Shown: positions 11,404-24,270, counted from the first letter of the stretch. The stretch is DNA of 64,000 nt from Cynocephalus volans (GCF_027409185.1 NC_084474.1:11525382-11589381), one strand, 5' to 3'. Notes: generated from the sequence alone by a model not told the origin. Numbers and translations are program-made.

Positions 11404-14300
11404 CTTATATAATGGCCTTCTTTGTCTCCTTTTATGGTGTTTGATTTAAGGTCTATATTATCCAATATAAAAATAGCTACTCTTGATCATTTTTGGTTTC
11501 CATTTGTGCGGTACGTCTTTTCCCATCCCTTCACTGTTAGTCTCTGTGTGCCTTTACAGGTGAAGTGAGTTTCTTGAAGACAGAATACAGTTGAGTCTAG
11601 CTTTTAAACCCAATCAGTCAGTTTGCATCTTTTGAGTGGGGAATTTAATCCATTTACAATTAGGGATGCTATTGAAAGGTATTGTCTCCTAGCATTTTAA
11701 CAATTTTTGTTTGTATGTTTTAAATATCTTTTGTTGCTTTCTTCTTTTTTTGTTTATCCTCAATGTTTGTTGGTTTTTTGAGATTGTAAAATATAGTTCT
11801 TTCTCTTCCTCATTTGCTTTTTGTTCTACCAGCGGGTTTTGTTCTTTCTTGCGTATTCATGGTAGTGATTATCATTTTTCAGTTTCTAGATGTAAGACTC
11901 TCTTGAGGATTTCTTGTAAGGCTTGTCATGCAGTGGTGAACTCCCACAGTTTTTTGTGTGTGAGAAATACACTATTTCTTCTTCATTTCTGAAAGATAGC
12001 CTTGTCGGGTATAATATTCTTGGCTGGCAGTATTTTCTTTTAGTATTTTGAATATATCATCTCATTCTAGTCTGTTCTGTAGAGTTTCTGCTGAGAAGTC
12101 TGCTGTTAGTCTGACAGGGACTAACTTATAGGTGACTTGATGCTTTTCTATTGCTGTTTTTAAGATTCTCTCTTTGTTTTTAGTTTTGCCAGTTTGACTA
12201 TAATGTATCTTAGAGATGACCTTTTTGGATTGAATCTGTTTAGGGATCTCTGAGTCTTCTGGATCTGAAGGTCTGTGTTTCTTCCTATACATGGGAAGTT
12301 TTCCACTGTTATTTCATTGAATAGGTTTTTGATGCATTTTTCTTTCTCCTCCCCTTCCAGAACACCATGATTTGGATGTTTGCACACTAAATGTTCTCTG
12401 CTTGCTAGCTCTCTTAAGTTTTCTTAATTTTTAAAAAATTCATTTTTATTTTCTTTCTTTTTTTCTTTCTTTTTTTGTCCACCTATGTTATTTAAAAGAA
12501 ATGGTCCTTGAGATCAGAAATTCTTTCTTCTGCTTGCTCTAATATGCTGCTTAAGCTCTCAGTTGTGTTTTTTTATTTTATTGAATAGATCCTTCAGTTC
12601 TATGAGTTCTGCAACATTCTTTTTTTAAGGTATTAATCTCTTGTAAATTTCCTCTTTAATATCCTGGATGTTTTTTTTTTTTTCATTTTGTTGTGATATC
12701 TGAGTCTTCTTGTATTTCACTGAATTTCCTTAAGATTGTTACTTGGAATTCCTTTTCAATCACTTCAAGGGTTTTCTTCTCTATGGGGTCTGGTACTTGA
12801 GAATTATTGTATTCCTTTGGTGGTGTCATATTTTCTTTCTTTCTTTCTTTCTTTTGGTATTTGTACTATCTCTATGTTGATGTCTGATTATATTATTGAG
12901 CAGTTTCTTCTTCTATTACTCTGGAGTGGGCTTTGAGGACAGAGGCTTCCTCTTATAGATGTGTTTTACATGACTATCGAGTAGGGTGTTTTAGTATTGT
13001 TTCCAGGTAGATGCAGTAGTGTAGTCTCTGTGTGAGTATTTCAGCTATATTCAGTGTTGGAGTTGCATATGAGTTCCCTCCTGGCCTAGGCACTGGGGCA
13101 TTTAGTGATTCCTTGCTGAGTTTAGTGACACTGTGTTGGTTCATCAAGAATGTATGCAAGATCTTGAGTTTGGGGGAGAAGCATCTGGGTGCCCTATCAC
13201 TCTTTGGTTGGGGTTGGTGACCGTGGGCAGGCTTGTTGGCAACCCAGTTAGCATTCTGTAACCCTGATGAGTGCACTGGAGTATACTGGAGCTCCTCAGT
13301 TTGAATGAGTGATCCTGGACATGTTTTTTGTTTCCTCTTTCCTACAGGCAGAGGCTCCTCCTTGGTGCTTGCTTTACACAGTTGGGGAATGGGTTTGTAT
13401 TGATTGGGAATTTTTTTTCCTTACTTAATTTGGGTATCCTGGTTTCTGCACTCTCAGAGGGTTCCCTACTTATCTCTTTCCAGATCAAGGCAGTCAGATG
13501 GGCTGTGCATGTATCTCCTACCCCAGTTGTGCTGCCACAGCTAGTCTCTGCATAGCAGCATGATTCCCCCTGTGGGTTAGACCACTGGGTTGTGGGTCTG
13601 CACTCACTCACCTCTTTCCTTGGGCTCTGCTAGTGATTCTCCTTGTGTCAATGCATTAAAATGGTCAGTGGGCTGCCTGCATGGTGGTGGGTGCTGCTGT
13701 GGCAGTGGGTCACCCTTGTGGTGGAAGTGGCTGTTGAGGGTGGCTGTGGTGGACCGCCTGCATGGCAGCACTGTGGCAGCAGTTGAGGTGCCCAAGTCTG
13801 CTGAGGTGCCTTAACTATATTTTTAATGGCTGGTCTTCATGAGGTTTTTGAAATTCCTGTAGCATAAAGGCAACAGAGAAATGCTATGCAGTGTCTTCTG
13901 TTCATCCCTTCAGACCTCCAACCCTTCCCTGCCCCTGCTGCAGTCTGTCCGGGTCCAGCAGAGTAACTTGCAGGGGCTGCATGCACAGCCTCCATTGCTC
14001 TCTGGCTTCCCACTGGCTTTGGCCAATGAACACCCCACAGGAGGTCTGTGGGCAGGAGGGAGTGGGAAGTCTCCTGTGGATCCTTCCTGTGCAGCAAGGA
14101 CATCCAGCCACATCTTCTTACCACATAGCCCTGGCCACACAGTTTCAGGAACTGCTTTCTTATTTCATTATTTCAGGCCTTTGGAGGGTAATGCTGCCTC
14201 CCCCTCCACTGTGGCTAGCTCCATGGTACACCTTTTTTTGTGTCTTACATGTTTTCCTAAACATGCAGCTTTCATCATCTGTCTGTAAAGTCTCCACAAA

Positions 14301-15265
14301 TTACCCAGGTCTAGTGTGTTATTGAATTACACTGGAACTGAAATGTACTCTGTGTATTTTAACAAAAATCTCTGAATGGGGACTGTCAAAAGTGTAACCT
14401 GAGTAAACTGGGTGTTTAAGCAGCTACATTTCTTAGGTTTTTTTTTTTTTTTTTTAACATTTCTTAGTTTAAAGGGTGTCAAGGTAAAAGAATAGACTAT
14501 TTAAAGGAGAAATTATATTCCTTAGAATCTGATCTCATTAAAAATTCATGTACCAGAATTTATATTTTAAGTTTAATTTGAATGACAATTTAATTATTTA
14601 GAAGCTTTGCTAGGAAGATTATAAAATATGAAAGTAAAAATTATATTACCCTAAGCTAACACTGGCAACTACAACTGACCCATATCAGAATGTCTGCCAC
14701 TCAATAAATATTTATTAAATGAATGAATTATCTATTACACAAAAGTCCATACTATAGCTTAAATTAAGTGAATGTATTTACACAAATAATCTTCAGAAAG
14801 TTAAAATTTCATCAGAGAATTGAAAATAAACATGATATTTTAAAAAGGCTGTCTTACATCTGCAAATTACCAAGAGATATCTCAGCCTGAGAAGTGAAAG
14901 GAAAACCGACAGCTTAGGATAGAAGTGGTCACAGAATAGTCCTGTGGTTTTCTGTAACAGTCATTTTGTTGGTTTATCACTAATTGACTCAAAACGACCT
15001 GGATGCAGGAGAGTTAGTAGGATACTGACATTTTAAGTGCTTTCAAGAACTGATATTTTAAGCAATTTTCGCCACTAAACAGAAGCGTTTGCAGTCTGAA
15101 AATATATTAGGCAAATTGGACAGTTTTATTTAATATAATTCCAATGCTTTATTGAATAGTCAATAATTTTTTAATTCCCAAGAATTTCCCCTGTGTTATT
15201 TACTTATGACGGTCCCTGAACATCATATTTTGTCCCCTGGTTTTCTACGGGAGTAACTTCTGGGG
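14301..15265. other. Unassigned intergenic DNA
   Basis: AT-rich, with a poly-T run at about 14441-14456. I see no gene or named repeat. Confidence 0.5.
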
Positions 15266-15269
15266 AGAC

Positions 15270-15510
15270 GCAGTTTGGAGGAGTAATCAGGATCCAGGGC
15301 TCTGGCACCAAATGGCCTGCTTCTGAGCTCCCCTGCTCCACTTACCACTTGGTGACCTTAAAAAGATGACTCACCTTTTCTGTGATTCAGTTTCCTCATT
15401 TGGAGGGTGGGAATGGTAATCTCAGCATCAATCTGAGAATTAGATGAGTTGAGATAGGCAAACCACTTAAAACAGCACCCGGCACTTCACAGGCATTCAA
15501 TAAATGAAAC
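15270..15510 (+). mobile_element. MIR SINE
   Basis: The order of motifs follows the MIR consensus: ccagggctctggcacca, cacttaccacttggtgacctt, cagtttcctcatttggag, gatgagttgaga, and a 3' end with gcattcaataaatg. It is diverged, as expected for an ancient family. Confidence 0.75.
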
Positions 15511-16660
15511 AGCCTTCCTCACCTTACCTTTCCCAAAAGTGACTTTTCTGCTGCTCCATCTCAAGCACACCCCACTTCTATCTGGCTGTAACAAGATGTG
15601 AAATGAAAATATCCATTGTTTCCAACAGGCAAAAATGTAAGGTTTATTTTTATTTTTCATTTCCTTAACATGGGCTAGTCTTGAAACAAGTCGAACTTTA
15701 GAAAAAAATATGTTACAGGCTACCTTGATTCAGTTACCCTAGGACAACTACAACTTGAGAATGAGATGCTGGGAGCCCTCAGTTTGCATGATGCTTTCTT
15801 GTCCATTGCATTGAAGAGTGCTCTGGTTTTTCAGAGTATCTTGCCTACTTTTAGTACGATGTTGTCTCACGTGAACATGCTTTGCTGGCCGAAGCTCTAC
15901 AGATGGTAGTTGGTCTTGGGCACCTGCACAATCTTTGATTCTCAAACCGGTGCAATGTTTCAAAAGATGAAGTCCATCTGAGGAGAGGCTACCAGGAGGC
16001 TTGGCAGCAGAATTCAAATTACAGCAAAGAGGGGGAAATTTTGCTTAGAGATGGTAAAATCTGTGTGGTAAATTACCATACAGACATGTTGGTTATGATG
16101 GTGTTTTATAGCTTTTCCAGTTCTCAGAATTATATTCTATGGACCTAAATAAGAACTTCCATGAATTATCAATATCTCTGTGTTGCTCACATAGAGCCAT
16201 AAAAGAAAGCAGATAAATGGTAATAGCCTTTAGTCTTTTGTTACATTTCTGTGACCCGTAGGTTACAGAAATTTGGGCCATACATAAATTATTTGGGCCA
16301 TACATAAATTACCTGCAAGCCCAGCTGACATGGTAACAAAATTAAGCTGTAAAAACAGTCAGTTTTATGGGCAACTATGCAAGTGACTTGGTTGGCCAAG
16401 AATGATGATGAAGAAACCATGAATAATGACGCACACCCAGAACTAAGTGTATACATCACAGGCAGCACAGAAAGGATTTGATGTGGGAGCCGTCAGAGGC
16501 ATCCTTGCTGGCAAATATTTGTCCACTATTCAGCCCAGTAACTGAAAACCCAAAGACTTTTTTGAAGTTGAAACATCTTTGAAATATGTTAAACCACAAA
16601 TGTTAGGGTTCTTCATTAACTGTGAGGATTCTTCAATAACTCAGTATTACCCTTTGATAT
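15511..16660. other. Unassigned intergenic DNA with a 20-bp tandem duplication
   Basis: No gene seen. A perfect 20-bp direct duplication lies at 16271-16310. A MIR/L2-like fragment could be present but I cannot place it. Confidence 0.45.
16271..16310. repeat. Perfect 20-bp tandem duplication
   Basis: The unit atttgggccatacataaatt occurs at 16271-16290 and identically at 16291-16310. Confidence 0.95.
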
Positions 16661-16664
16661 ATTT

Positions 16665-17190
16665 ATTTGATCATTGATTCATCCATTAAACATTTATTCA
16701 GCGCCTACTATGTGCATGGCATTGAAAATACAGAGATGAAGGTGGCACTCACCTCTTTTAGTCAGCACCCAGTTTAGTTGGAAACATGGAAGGATAACAG
16801 GCGAAGAAGGCTGTGGAGAAGAGATTCAAATGTCACAAGGACACAGAGGTGGGCGTTCTAGACCTGTTAGGAGTTACATACGATTGATGGGTTAAGGTGT
16901 ATGAGTCCTATCTTATCAGTAAGACAGTTCAAGTGAAAGATTTTAATCACAGTATAATATGATCAGATTTGGGTTTGAGAGCTATCACCCAGGTAACAAT
17001 ACAAAGAAGCAAATGGGGCCAGAAAGCTGGAGAAGTGGAAATAAGGAAATTAAAGAGACTATTGCAAGTCTCTAGACACAATATGATGAAGGCCTGAACT
17101 TGGCTGCGTTAGTAGGAATTTAGGGGAGCATTTGGATTCAAGAAGTATTTAGGAGTTAGGATCAGCAAGACTTCTAATTAGAACTTTGGG
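16665..17190 (-). mobile_element. L2-type LINE fragment
   Basis: The plus strand has catttattcagcgcctactatgtgcatggc at about 16688, the reverse complement of the L2 3' end, followed by diverged upstream L2 text (gatcagatttgggtttga, agactattgcaagtctc). Confidence 0.6.
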
Positions 17191-17196
17191 TGAGAG

Positions 17197-17318
17197 GTCT
17201 GGCTTGTTAGCTCAGTTGGTTAGAGCACAGTCAGTGCTGATAAGGCCAAGGTCAAGGGTTTGGATTCCCATACCAGTCAGCCAGCCACCCACACAAAAAC
17301 AAAAACGAAAAAGAAATG
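17197..17318 (+). mobile_element. Monomeric tRNA-Ile-derived SINE
   Basis: Contains ttagctcagttggttagagc (A-box) and aagggtttggattcccatacc (B-box), close to tRNA-Ile, then an A-rich tail (aaaaacaaaaacgaaaaag). Imperfect TSDs may be tgggtgagag (17187-17196) and tgggtaagaa (17319-17328). The tail and TSD mark it as a retroposon rather than a tRNA gene. Confidence 0.8.
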
Positions 17319-18670
17319 TGGGTAAGAAAGAAGGTTTCTGTCCAGGGTGATGGCGTATGCATGTTGGTGCCTTTCACAAAGAGAACATGACAGTCGGGTG
17401 TGAGGGATGGGAAGGTGAAGAGCTTTGCTGTGGAAAGCTGGGCGGGAGCTCCCTAGGGATACGTAAGAGGAGTAACCAGTGGGCACCTGGTCGTAGACAC
17501 ACGGACCTAGTAGGAAAGGTGTGGGCTGAGTGTCACAACACAGAGGCAGCTGAGGCAGGGAGTATGGAGTCATCTTCCTTTAACTTTTATATTACCAAAA
17601 ATATGGTAAAATGTGGATAGCAAGTAAACACATGCTGCAAATGCAATCACAAACAACCACGTACTGCACAGACAACATCCTGTTATGAAAATGAAGTGTA
17701 ACTATGGGAAATTACATTTTCTGTCAAACTGATAGCTTGAAAGCAAATAAAAATCAAGATTTGGTGAAAATAATATAAGCATATTCTCCAGTATTTAGCA
17801 GAAGTGTTCTCTAATGATGCTGTTAACGACATCTAGACCTGTTGCAGTTTAATGCTGTGTTATAAAGCTCCATATTTTCTTTACTATTAACTATCCTAAA
17901 TGATTCCAACCTGATACTGTTTTAAAAATTGTTATTTGTTCACATGAACTAGAGGCCAAGAGGGCACCCAGGAAAGCTTATGTTTCATCTAGCTGTCATA
18001 ACTTCTAATGAAAACAGCTGCTTCCACTTCAAGGCTATGCATATAATTATATGATTCGTTGATAATGTGCCATTTTTCTTCAAGAAGTTTCGCCTCTTAG
18101 GGGCTCCACTGGAACATGTTAAAAATGGAAAGTGCTACTTTACAGAGTATTGTAAATGTAGAAGTTACAGATTTTGACTTTTTGTATTTGTGTGTGTTTC
18201 TTGGGTATAATCCTGAGGCAAAATACACAAGCAATGTGCCCTAAGAAGATAATTTGCTTTCGACTCCTTTAGGAATGCACCCTCAACGTCTTTGGATTTA
18301 GACTGAGCTTTGCTGGTTGTTGTCTGTTAGTGCTTTCACCCTTGTAAAAATATCTCCACAAATAAAAAACACAAATTCAAAGAAAGTTGGAGGAGCTAAA
18401 ATAAAAATTGTTCCAATTGAAACATTATTGAGCAATAAAATCACAAGATAATAGAAGCATTAAAAACATTGTTTTAAAAAGAAGTCTAAAATTATGTTCC
18501 CCAAATATAGAATTCACTCTCCCTCATTCTTATCCGTAAAACTGTGGCTAAATTTTTTAAAACCTGAAGTTAAAAATTAGAGGCCATATAAATTAATAGT
18601 TGATAATCATTTGTATTTATTTATTTTCTTCTGTGTTATTAACATGCAGAGTAAAACATTCCAAGAAATA
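17319..18670. other. Unassigned intergenic DNA
   Basis: AT-rich with only short incidental frames. No named repeat or gene. Confidence 0.5.
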
Positions 18671-18674
18671 CTAC

Positions 18675-19230
18675 AAAATCACACATATTCATTTATCCAA
18701 CAAATATCTACGGAAGGCCTACCTAGTTCAAGTGCTATTCTGGGTAGATGGACAAGACAGATCCCTACCCTCTCAGGGTTTATGTTCTTATAGGTAGGGC
18801 AGACCTTAAACACACAATGGATAAAATATAGCATCATGTCGGGTGATGCAGGAAAAAGGGATAGAGAGATACAGGGAAGCGTTACTTTAGATCCAGTGTT
18901 AAGAGAAGGCTCCATTCAGGAAGTGATATTGGAGCCAACCCTGGATAAATTCTTCCAGGGGAGGAATTTGAGCAGAGCCAGAGAGAAAATTTCAAGTGTA
19001 AATACCAAGACTGATATTTTGGGCCTGAGCTTGGGAGTAGTGGAGTGAAGCGGTTGAAGAGGGTGGTAGATGAAGTCGTGGAGGGTCAGAGGCCAGACCA
19101 CAGGGGGCCTTGTTGGCAATAAAGAGGAATTTACATTTTATTCCCACTATGAAGGGGAGACTTCACAAACTTTTGAGCAGGCAAGACTTCATATGATTTT
19201 TGTTTTTGAAGGTTCATACGAGCTGCTGTG
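18675..19230 (-). mobile_element. L2-type LINE, minus strand
   Basis: The plus strand reads the complement of the L2 3' half in order: tcatttatccaacaaatatctacggaa, agatccctaccctctcagggtttatgttct, aagaaggctccattcaggaagtgatattg (diverged), ggagccaaccctgg, ggccttgttggcaataaagagg, cttttgagcaggcaagacttc. Frames through it are remnants only. Confidence 0.7.
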
Positions 19231-19249
19231 AGATGCAGACTCTAGAATA

Positions 19250-19300
19250 GTGGTTCTAAACCAGCAGTGATATTGTCCCCCAGGGGATATTCAATATTAA
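19250..19300 (+). mobile_element. Possible hAT-type DNA transposon end
   Basis: The text tagtggttctaaaccagcag with a following cccccaggggatatt resembles the start of a common mammalian hAT-type MER repeat. It is only about 50 bp. Confidence 0.35.
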
Positions 19301-20490
19301 GATTTATTAACTAGAAAAAATACTAGTTTTAGTAGTTTAGTAGAAAAATACTACAAAAGGTTTTTAAATAAGGATTCTAAGGAATGCAGAAATAGCAACT
19401 GAAGGAAGCAGACCTAAGGTGAAGTAAACAAGGAATGAATGGATGACTTGGGAGAGGGTCCTTCCCAAGGCAGAATTCAGACCTCGTCAGAGAAGTAGCA
19501 GCTGCTGTGAGCACATGCGACCATCCAGGGGTGAAGAAACTTTTCTGGAGGATACAGGCTGTAGCTGCTCCCTAGAAAGTGAACTGCTGGAGGCAGAGGA
19601 ATTCAGTGAGCGTGGCAGCCACACCGTAGGAAAAAGCCCACTGAAATCAGAAAGGGAAGGCACTTCCTTTCCGTTTGGCCTTGTAGCCACCTTCTAGTGC
19701 CTTCTATTCACAAATTCTAACACTGTATCTGTATCTGCTGGCAAAGGAGAAATATTTATAGGGTCTAACTATGACATCTCAACATAGGTCAAAGAAGGTG
19801 GATTTATTGCCAAGAGGATATGAACTGGCAAGTGGCACCGTCCACCCCTTTGGTTACTCAGATTCCACATGCACCCTTCCTCATACATGTAAACCTCCAC
19901 GTGGCCATTAAGCATCTTTATGTTTTCACCTAACAAAATGCAGCTACCCTTCCTGCAAGTGAAGACATTTTTACCCTTCCCACCAAATAAGAAGAAATTC
20001 AGTCCCAGCAGTCATTGTATCTGTTACAGGCCATATTAGCAACTTCTCACATTCTGTCATCTTCCACTGAAGACTCTGCTACCTAAAGACTAATTCATAA
20101 AGTTAACATTCAGTGAGGATGAATCTCTGCCTTCTCTGTGATGGAATATATCCAGTGTCATCAATCTGCAACCAGGTGGCTGGCAGTCCCTCCTGGAGAA
20201 TTGTTCCATATTCGGGGTTACAGCATTTCTCTCTGCTGTTGGCAGATTAAGCACTCAGCAGTAGAGACAGCCAGGTCAGCCTTGGTAAAGAGAATCCATA
20301 TCGGTGAGCCCATGAAAAGCCTCCGTCTTTGTCACCATGGACACTTTGCTCTTGGGTCCATGAAAATTACTGTGGTGCTCGGGGGAAGAGGGTGACCGAC
20401 AGCCACAGAACACAGTATTTGTGCTCCTCGTTGCTGAGAGCCTTCTCTGCAGTGAATGCTGTGATGAATATTCACATGAGACACTGCGGT
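19301..20490. other. Unassigned intergenic DNA
   Basis: No gene supported. Short frames at 19443-19697 (84 codons) and 20138-20395 (85 codons) show no recognisable domain. 20130-20480 might be an old repeat but I cannot name it. Confidence 0.4.
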
Positions 20491-20494
20491 AGGC

Positions 20495-21002
20495 AGTCTG
20501 CTAGAATTGTTCCTGATGATTCCTGCCTCCAGGTATTCATGCCCTTATGTACCCCCTCCTTTTGAGTGTGGGGTGGACCTAGTGGCTTGCTTTTAGTAAG
20601 TAAAATAGGGCAAAAGTGGTATGTCACTTCTGAGATTAGGCTATAAAAGACTGTGGCTTCCCTCTTGCTGGCGTTCTCTTTCTGGCTCTTCTTGCATACT
20701 TGCCCTGATGGGGAGAGAAGGCTTCCTGCCAAGGAATAAAGGGTGAACTCTAGCCAGTACCAGGGAGCAATTGAGGTCTCCGGATTCAGGGACTGAGTGT
20801 TGCTAGCAACATGTGAGTGAGCCCAGAAGTGGACCCTTCCCACTAGAGCCTCCATTTGTGACTGCAGCCCTGGCTGACACCTCGACTGCAACCTAGGAGA
20901 CCACGCAGCAGAGGAACGGCTAAATCATTATTGGATCATTGCTTGTAGCCACTAAGTTTTGGGGGTAATTAGTTATGCAGCAGCAGATAACTAGTACAGA
21001 CA
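20495..21002 (+). mobile_element. MaLR-type (MLT1-like) solo LTR
   Basis: Begins near agaattgttcctgatgattcc. A TATA-like ggctataaaagactgtggcttccctcttgc lies at about 20639. It ends with agccactaagttttgggggtaattagttatgcagcagcagataactagtac, the typical MLT1 3' end. The roughly 500-bp length fits an older MLT1 subfamily. No retroviral internal sequence. Confidence 0.7.
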
Positions 21003-21620
21003 TGAATATGTTCACAGTCTATGCTCATTTTGAGAAACCTATCCACATACTTCTTTCCTAAATTTTTTTTTTTTTTTGTCACCAGGCTTTCAATCCTGTT
21101 CTTTCCACATCCCTTGCCATGCAGCCAATCCATTAGCAATTGGTCATGAATTAATGTAGTTTAATACTTCTGGCTGTTTGTCAGTCCAGATAAGCAAACC
21201 CATTTTCTTTAAAATAATGTAAAATATGTCTGATAATACAAAGAGTTAAGATTAAATTTTACTATAATCTTTGAGGGCTTACTATTTGACTGTTCTCTAT
21301 GTTACAAGATATCAACACCGTCATTTTATCTTTAAAAGCTTACATATTCTAGGATCAGAAGTCTTTTTATCTGTCACTATAAACATGGCCATGATTTTGT
21401 TACCCTCATCAAGTAATTTTCTTTCTGAGATAAGTGGTTAATGTTATCAAAGGTTGATCTCTAATGGGTTACTTTGTCTATTCCCATATTTTTGAACATT
21501 GCCCATAGGAGAAGATCTTTCAGGGATCTTTCTAATCTCCGGGATCAAATTTCCAATTTCGTGTTGCAAATTTCACCAGGAACTTCTCTATTACAAATTT
21601 AACAAGACAAAATAATTCTT
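21003..21620. other. Unassigned intergenic DNA
   Basis: AT-rich with poly-T at about 21062-21077. No gene or named repeat. Confidence 0.5.
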
Positions 21621-21735
21621 GGGCTGTCCAGTTGGCACAGTTGGTTAGAGCATGGTGTTATAAGACCAAGGTGAAGGGTTCAGATCCCCATACCGGCCAG
21701 CCAGCCACCAACCAACCAACCAACAAACAAAAACT
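21621..21735 (+). mobile_element. Monomeric tRNA-Ile-derived SINE
   Basis: gggctgtccagttggcacagttggttagagc is followed by a B-box-like gggttcagatccccatacc and a simple-repeat tail of ccaa units (about 21705-21728). Same family as 17197-17318. Confidence 0.8.
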
Positions 21736-23290
21736 CTTTGCGTCTATCTTCTACATATTGCTCCCTTCATCTTCTAGCTCTTTCTGGGCATATTGTTCAT
21801 TTTTCTTGTTTCCCATCATTGGTAAATCGTCCTCCCAGCATTTTAGAACAGAAACATCAAAATTACTCCCTTCAAAGAAAACCATACACTATTCTGTCTT
21901 CATTCCTTTGTTCATGCTCTCTCTTTGCCCAGGACTGTCTTTATCCTCATTTTCATGTTCTTCAGGGACTAGCTACAATGCCACATCCTCAATGATACCT
22001 TTCCTAATTTCCCTCAATTGGCAAGAACAATTCCTTTTTATAGACTTCCACAAGACTTTACTTGAAAACTACTTTGCTTTTACTACAGTACTTTACTGTG
22101 AGCTGCATTTTCCAAAGCATGTCATGAAGAACACCAGTCCCTTGGAAGCATCCACGTAAAGACCTGCTTAGGCAATGTAAGTCTACAGAATTTGCCTACT
22201 GCTTGTCTTGAAGTTTCTTGATGTACATGAGCATACTGAAGATTCTGAAAGGATCTGTAATGAAGAAACCCATTTAGCCTTAACTTGCCCTGTTTAACCA
22301 TTTTTTACTTATCGTCTGTTACCTTGCAGAACACTTACCTTTTACAGTATCTGCTTTCTCACTGTTATATTCTCGGTACTCTGTACATTATCTTGTGGGT
22401 TCCAGTTACTTGATGATTGTTGAATACAGTGTACATTCCTCCACTCTCTGAGCCAGATAAATCTCAAGCATTTTGGTGATCTTTTTTCCTATGCAACTCT
22501 GCTAGAACTTTAACCAGGCATCAGGAACTAAAGGAAATATATTATGAAACTACCGCCAGAGGGAGCTGACTGAGAAATTAAGGCTGCTTGAGGCCGCTAT
22601 TAGTGGGAGAAGTGCGGAAGATAAATAAACTACACCATGGGGTTTTAAATGGAACAATTATAAATTTTTGGCAATATTACCAGTGGCTTGATGAACAAAG
22701 ACATAAAGGTGATAAGAACCCCAATATTCAAATTAAATATTAGAGCATTAGTTCTATTGAATAAAGTATTTAATGAGTCAGCCCAGTCAGAGAAGCATCC
22801 AACCTATTACGGGTGGTCGATTTAGTCACCAACTTGTAGTAATGCACAATTTGACATGGCTGGTTGACTATTGCATTGTCCATGTAGGCTAACTATATTC
22901 TAGGAATTTAAATCTATTGTTACGTGGGTCTGTGTGCTACTGATCTGCCTTCTACTATGGTGAAGAGGAATCGGGGGTTTTTTTCCTGAGATTTGATTAA
23001 TAAACTCAGTGGCCACTTTGTTCTGATCATATTTTCCTTTAGTGCATGCCTCAGTACAGCATGCACAAAGTGAAAGTGCTGTCATCTGTTTAGTGCCATC
23101 AAAGGTGTTTCATTTTCAACAGTAATATCCAAGCAGCCTTAAGTGGGTTTATTCCAAATAAATGAACACAGATAAATGTTGCAGCAGATTTTGTTATGTG
23201 AAATGTCTTGCAAAGAACATTTCTGTAAGCAAAGCCTCATCATGCACACACGTTTCCCAGCCACTTCGGAGCCAACAGTGCCTTCTTTGT
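21736..23290. other. Unassigned intergenic DNA with a CTCF-like motif
   Basis: No gene supported. A CTCF-like word taccgccagagggagct lies at 22551-22567. The 175-codon frame at 21632-22159 starts inside the SINE and shows no domain. Confidence 0.4.
22551..22567 (+). promoter_or_regulatory. Candidate CTCF-type motif
   Basis: taccgccagagggagct resembles the CTCF core CCACNAGRGGGCGC with two departures. It is a match by eye only. Confidence 0.3.
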
Positions 23291-23305
23291 CCATCACTCA
23301 GTCTT

Positions 23306-23457
23306 TTTTTTTTTGTTTGTTTTTTGTTTTTTGTTTTTTCGTGACCAGCACTCAGCCAGTGAGTACACTGGTCAGTCCTATATAGGATCCGAACCCGCGG
23401 CGGGAGCGTCGCCGCGCTGCCAGCGCAGCACTCTACCAAGTGCGCCACGGGCTCGGC
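23306..23457 (-). mobile_element. tRNA-derived SINE (CYN-like, second subtype)
   Basis: The plus strand shows a poly-T head, cgtgaccagcactcagcc, ctatataggatccgaaccc (reverse B-box), a CpG-rich cggcgggagcgtcgccgcg segment and gcgccacgggctcggcc at the 5' end. Perfect 15-bp TSDs ccatcactcagtctt lie at 23291-23305 and 23458-23472, so the insertion is recent. Confidence 0.92.
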
Positions 23458-23472
23458 CCATCACTCAGTCTT

Positions 23473-24270
23473 AATGATGCTCCTGACACACAGGGTCCAA
23501 TTAGAAGACACATTTTGTGGTGTTTTGACCCATTTGTGTTCATCTTCTCTTTCTAAGATGTAAAAACAAACAGATATCACAGTGGTTTCTTTCATCTGTT
23601 TTAGCCTTCAACTTAAATCCTTTAAGTGATAATGATTTATTAACATTAGAAAAAAAATAACAGTTGACTATATGGGACTAACTTCTCAGAAACGTCAAAA
23701 GCAGAAAATGATTTATATAGATTGGAAAAGGTAATTTCCCTAGAATTGAGAAACTCTCTCATCCTGAGGCTATTGGTTAGAGGTGCTATTATGTTTAAAC
23801 CTTGTAGTGAACATAGATCAGCCATCAATAGAATGACTGATAAATTTCTTAAACAAAATGTTTAATCTAAGATTGGCTAGTTATTTATCAAACTTCTCTT
23901 TCCTTTGGCTCACATGAAAGGAATGGTTTAGGCCCTAATTACGACTATAAAAACTCCATAGATGTATTTCGTATTTAAATCCAAATGTTGACTTGGCACC
24001 AAATGGGATATAATAAAGCAATTAGAAAGATTTAACTTTAACAATTCTTGATTGATCAATAAATTAAAAACACTTCCTTTGGAATTCATTCATTAGAATT
24101 CCAGTGTAGTAAAATCATTGAAACTTGACAACATAAATGATCTGGGTCGCCTTCTTATATATTTAAACGTAAGTTCACTGTGTTTTGTAACAACTCATTA
24201 ACTTAATCACATTTTAGGATTCTGGAAAGGGCTTCCAATTGTGTTTGTGTGTGTGTGTTTCCTTTTCAGT
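23473..24270. other. Unassigned intergenic DNA
   Basis: AT-rich with no gene. A short GT run lies at about 24246-24260. Confidence 0.5.

Larger units (their letters stand above)
7146..14300 (-). mobile_element. Near full-length L1, minus strand, inactive
   Basis: The 3' end is the T-rich run at about 7154-7180. Read on the minus strand: ORF2 C-terminus at 7616-7311 ([14 protein letters not shown] motif), a middle part at 8183-7830 ([18 protein letters not shown]), reverse transcriptase around 9434-9156, endonuclease about 11560-10680, ORF1 roughly 12880-12010 (ADFSAETLQNR near its C-terminus), then a long GC-richer leader to about 14300. Many frameshifts and stops leave only short frames, so it cannot encode active proteins. 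A SINE (10463-10637) and a MaLR LTR (10999-11403) are inserted in it. Without them it is about 6.6 kb. The outer boundaries are approximate because I found no clear TSD. Confidence 0.85.

Noticed and set aside
13837..14325. Overlapping 90-144-codon frames on both strands
   Set aside because: They lie in the GC-rich leader of the minus-strand L1.
17204..17280. tRNA-Ile gene
   Set aside because: It has A- and B-box similarity but also an A-rich tail, likely TSDs and close relatives at 21621 and 57660; it is a SINE.
20472..20891. 139-codon minus-strand frame
   Set aside because: It is entirely within a MaLR LTR and shows no domain.
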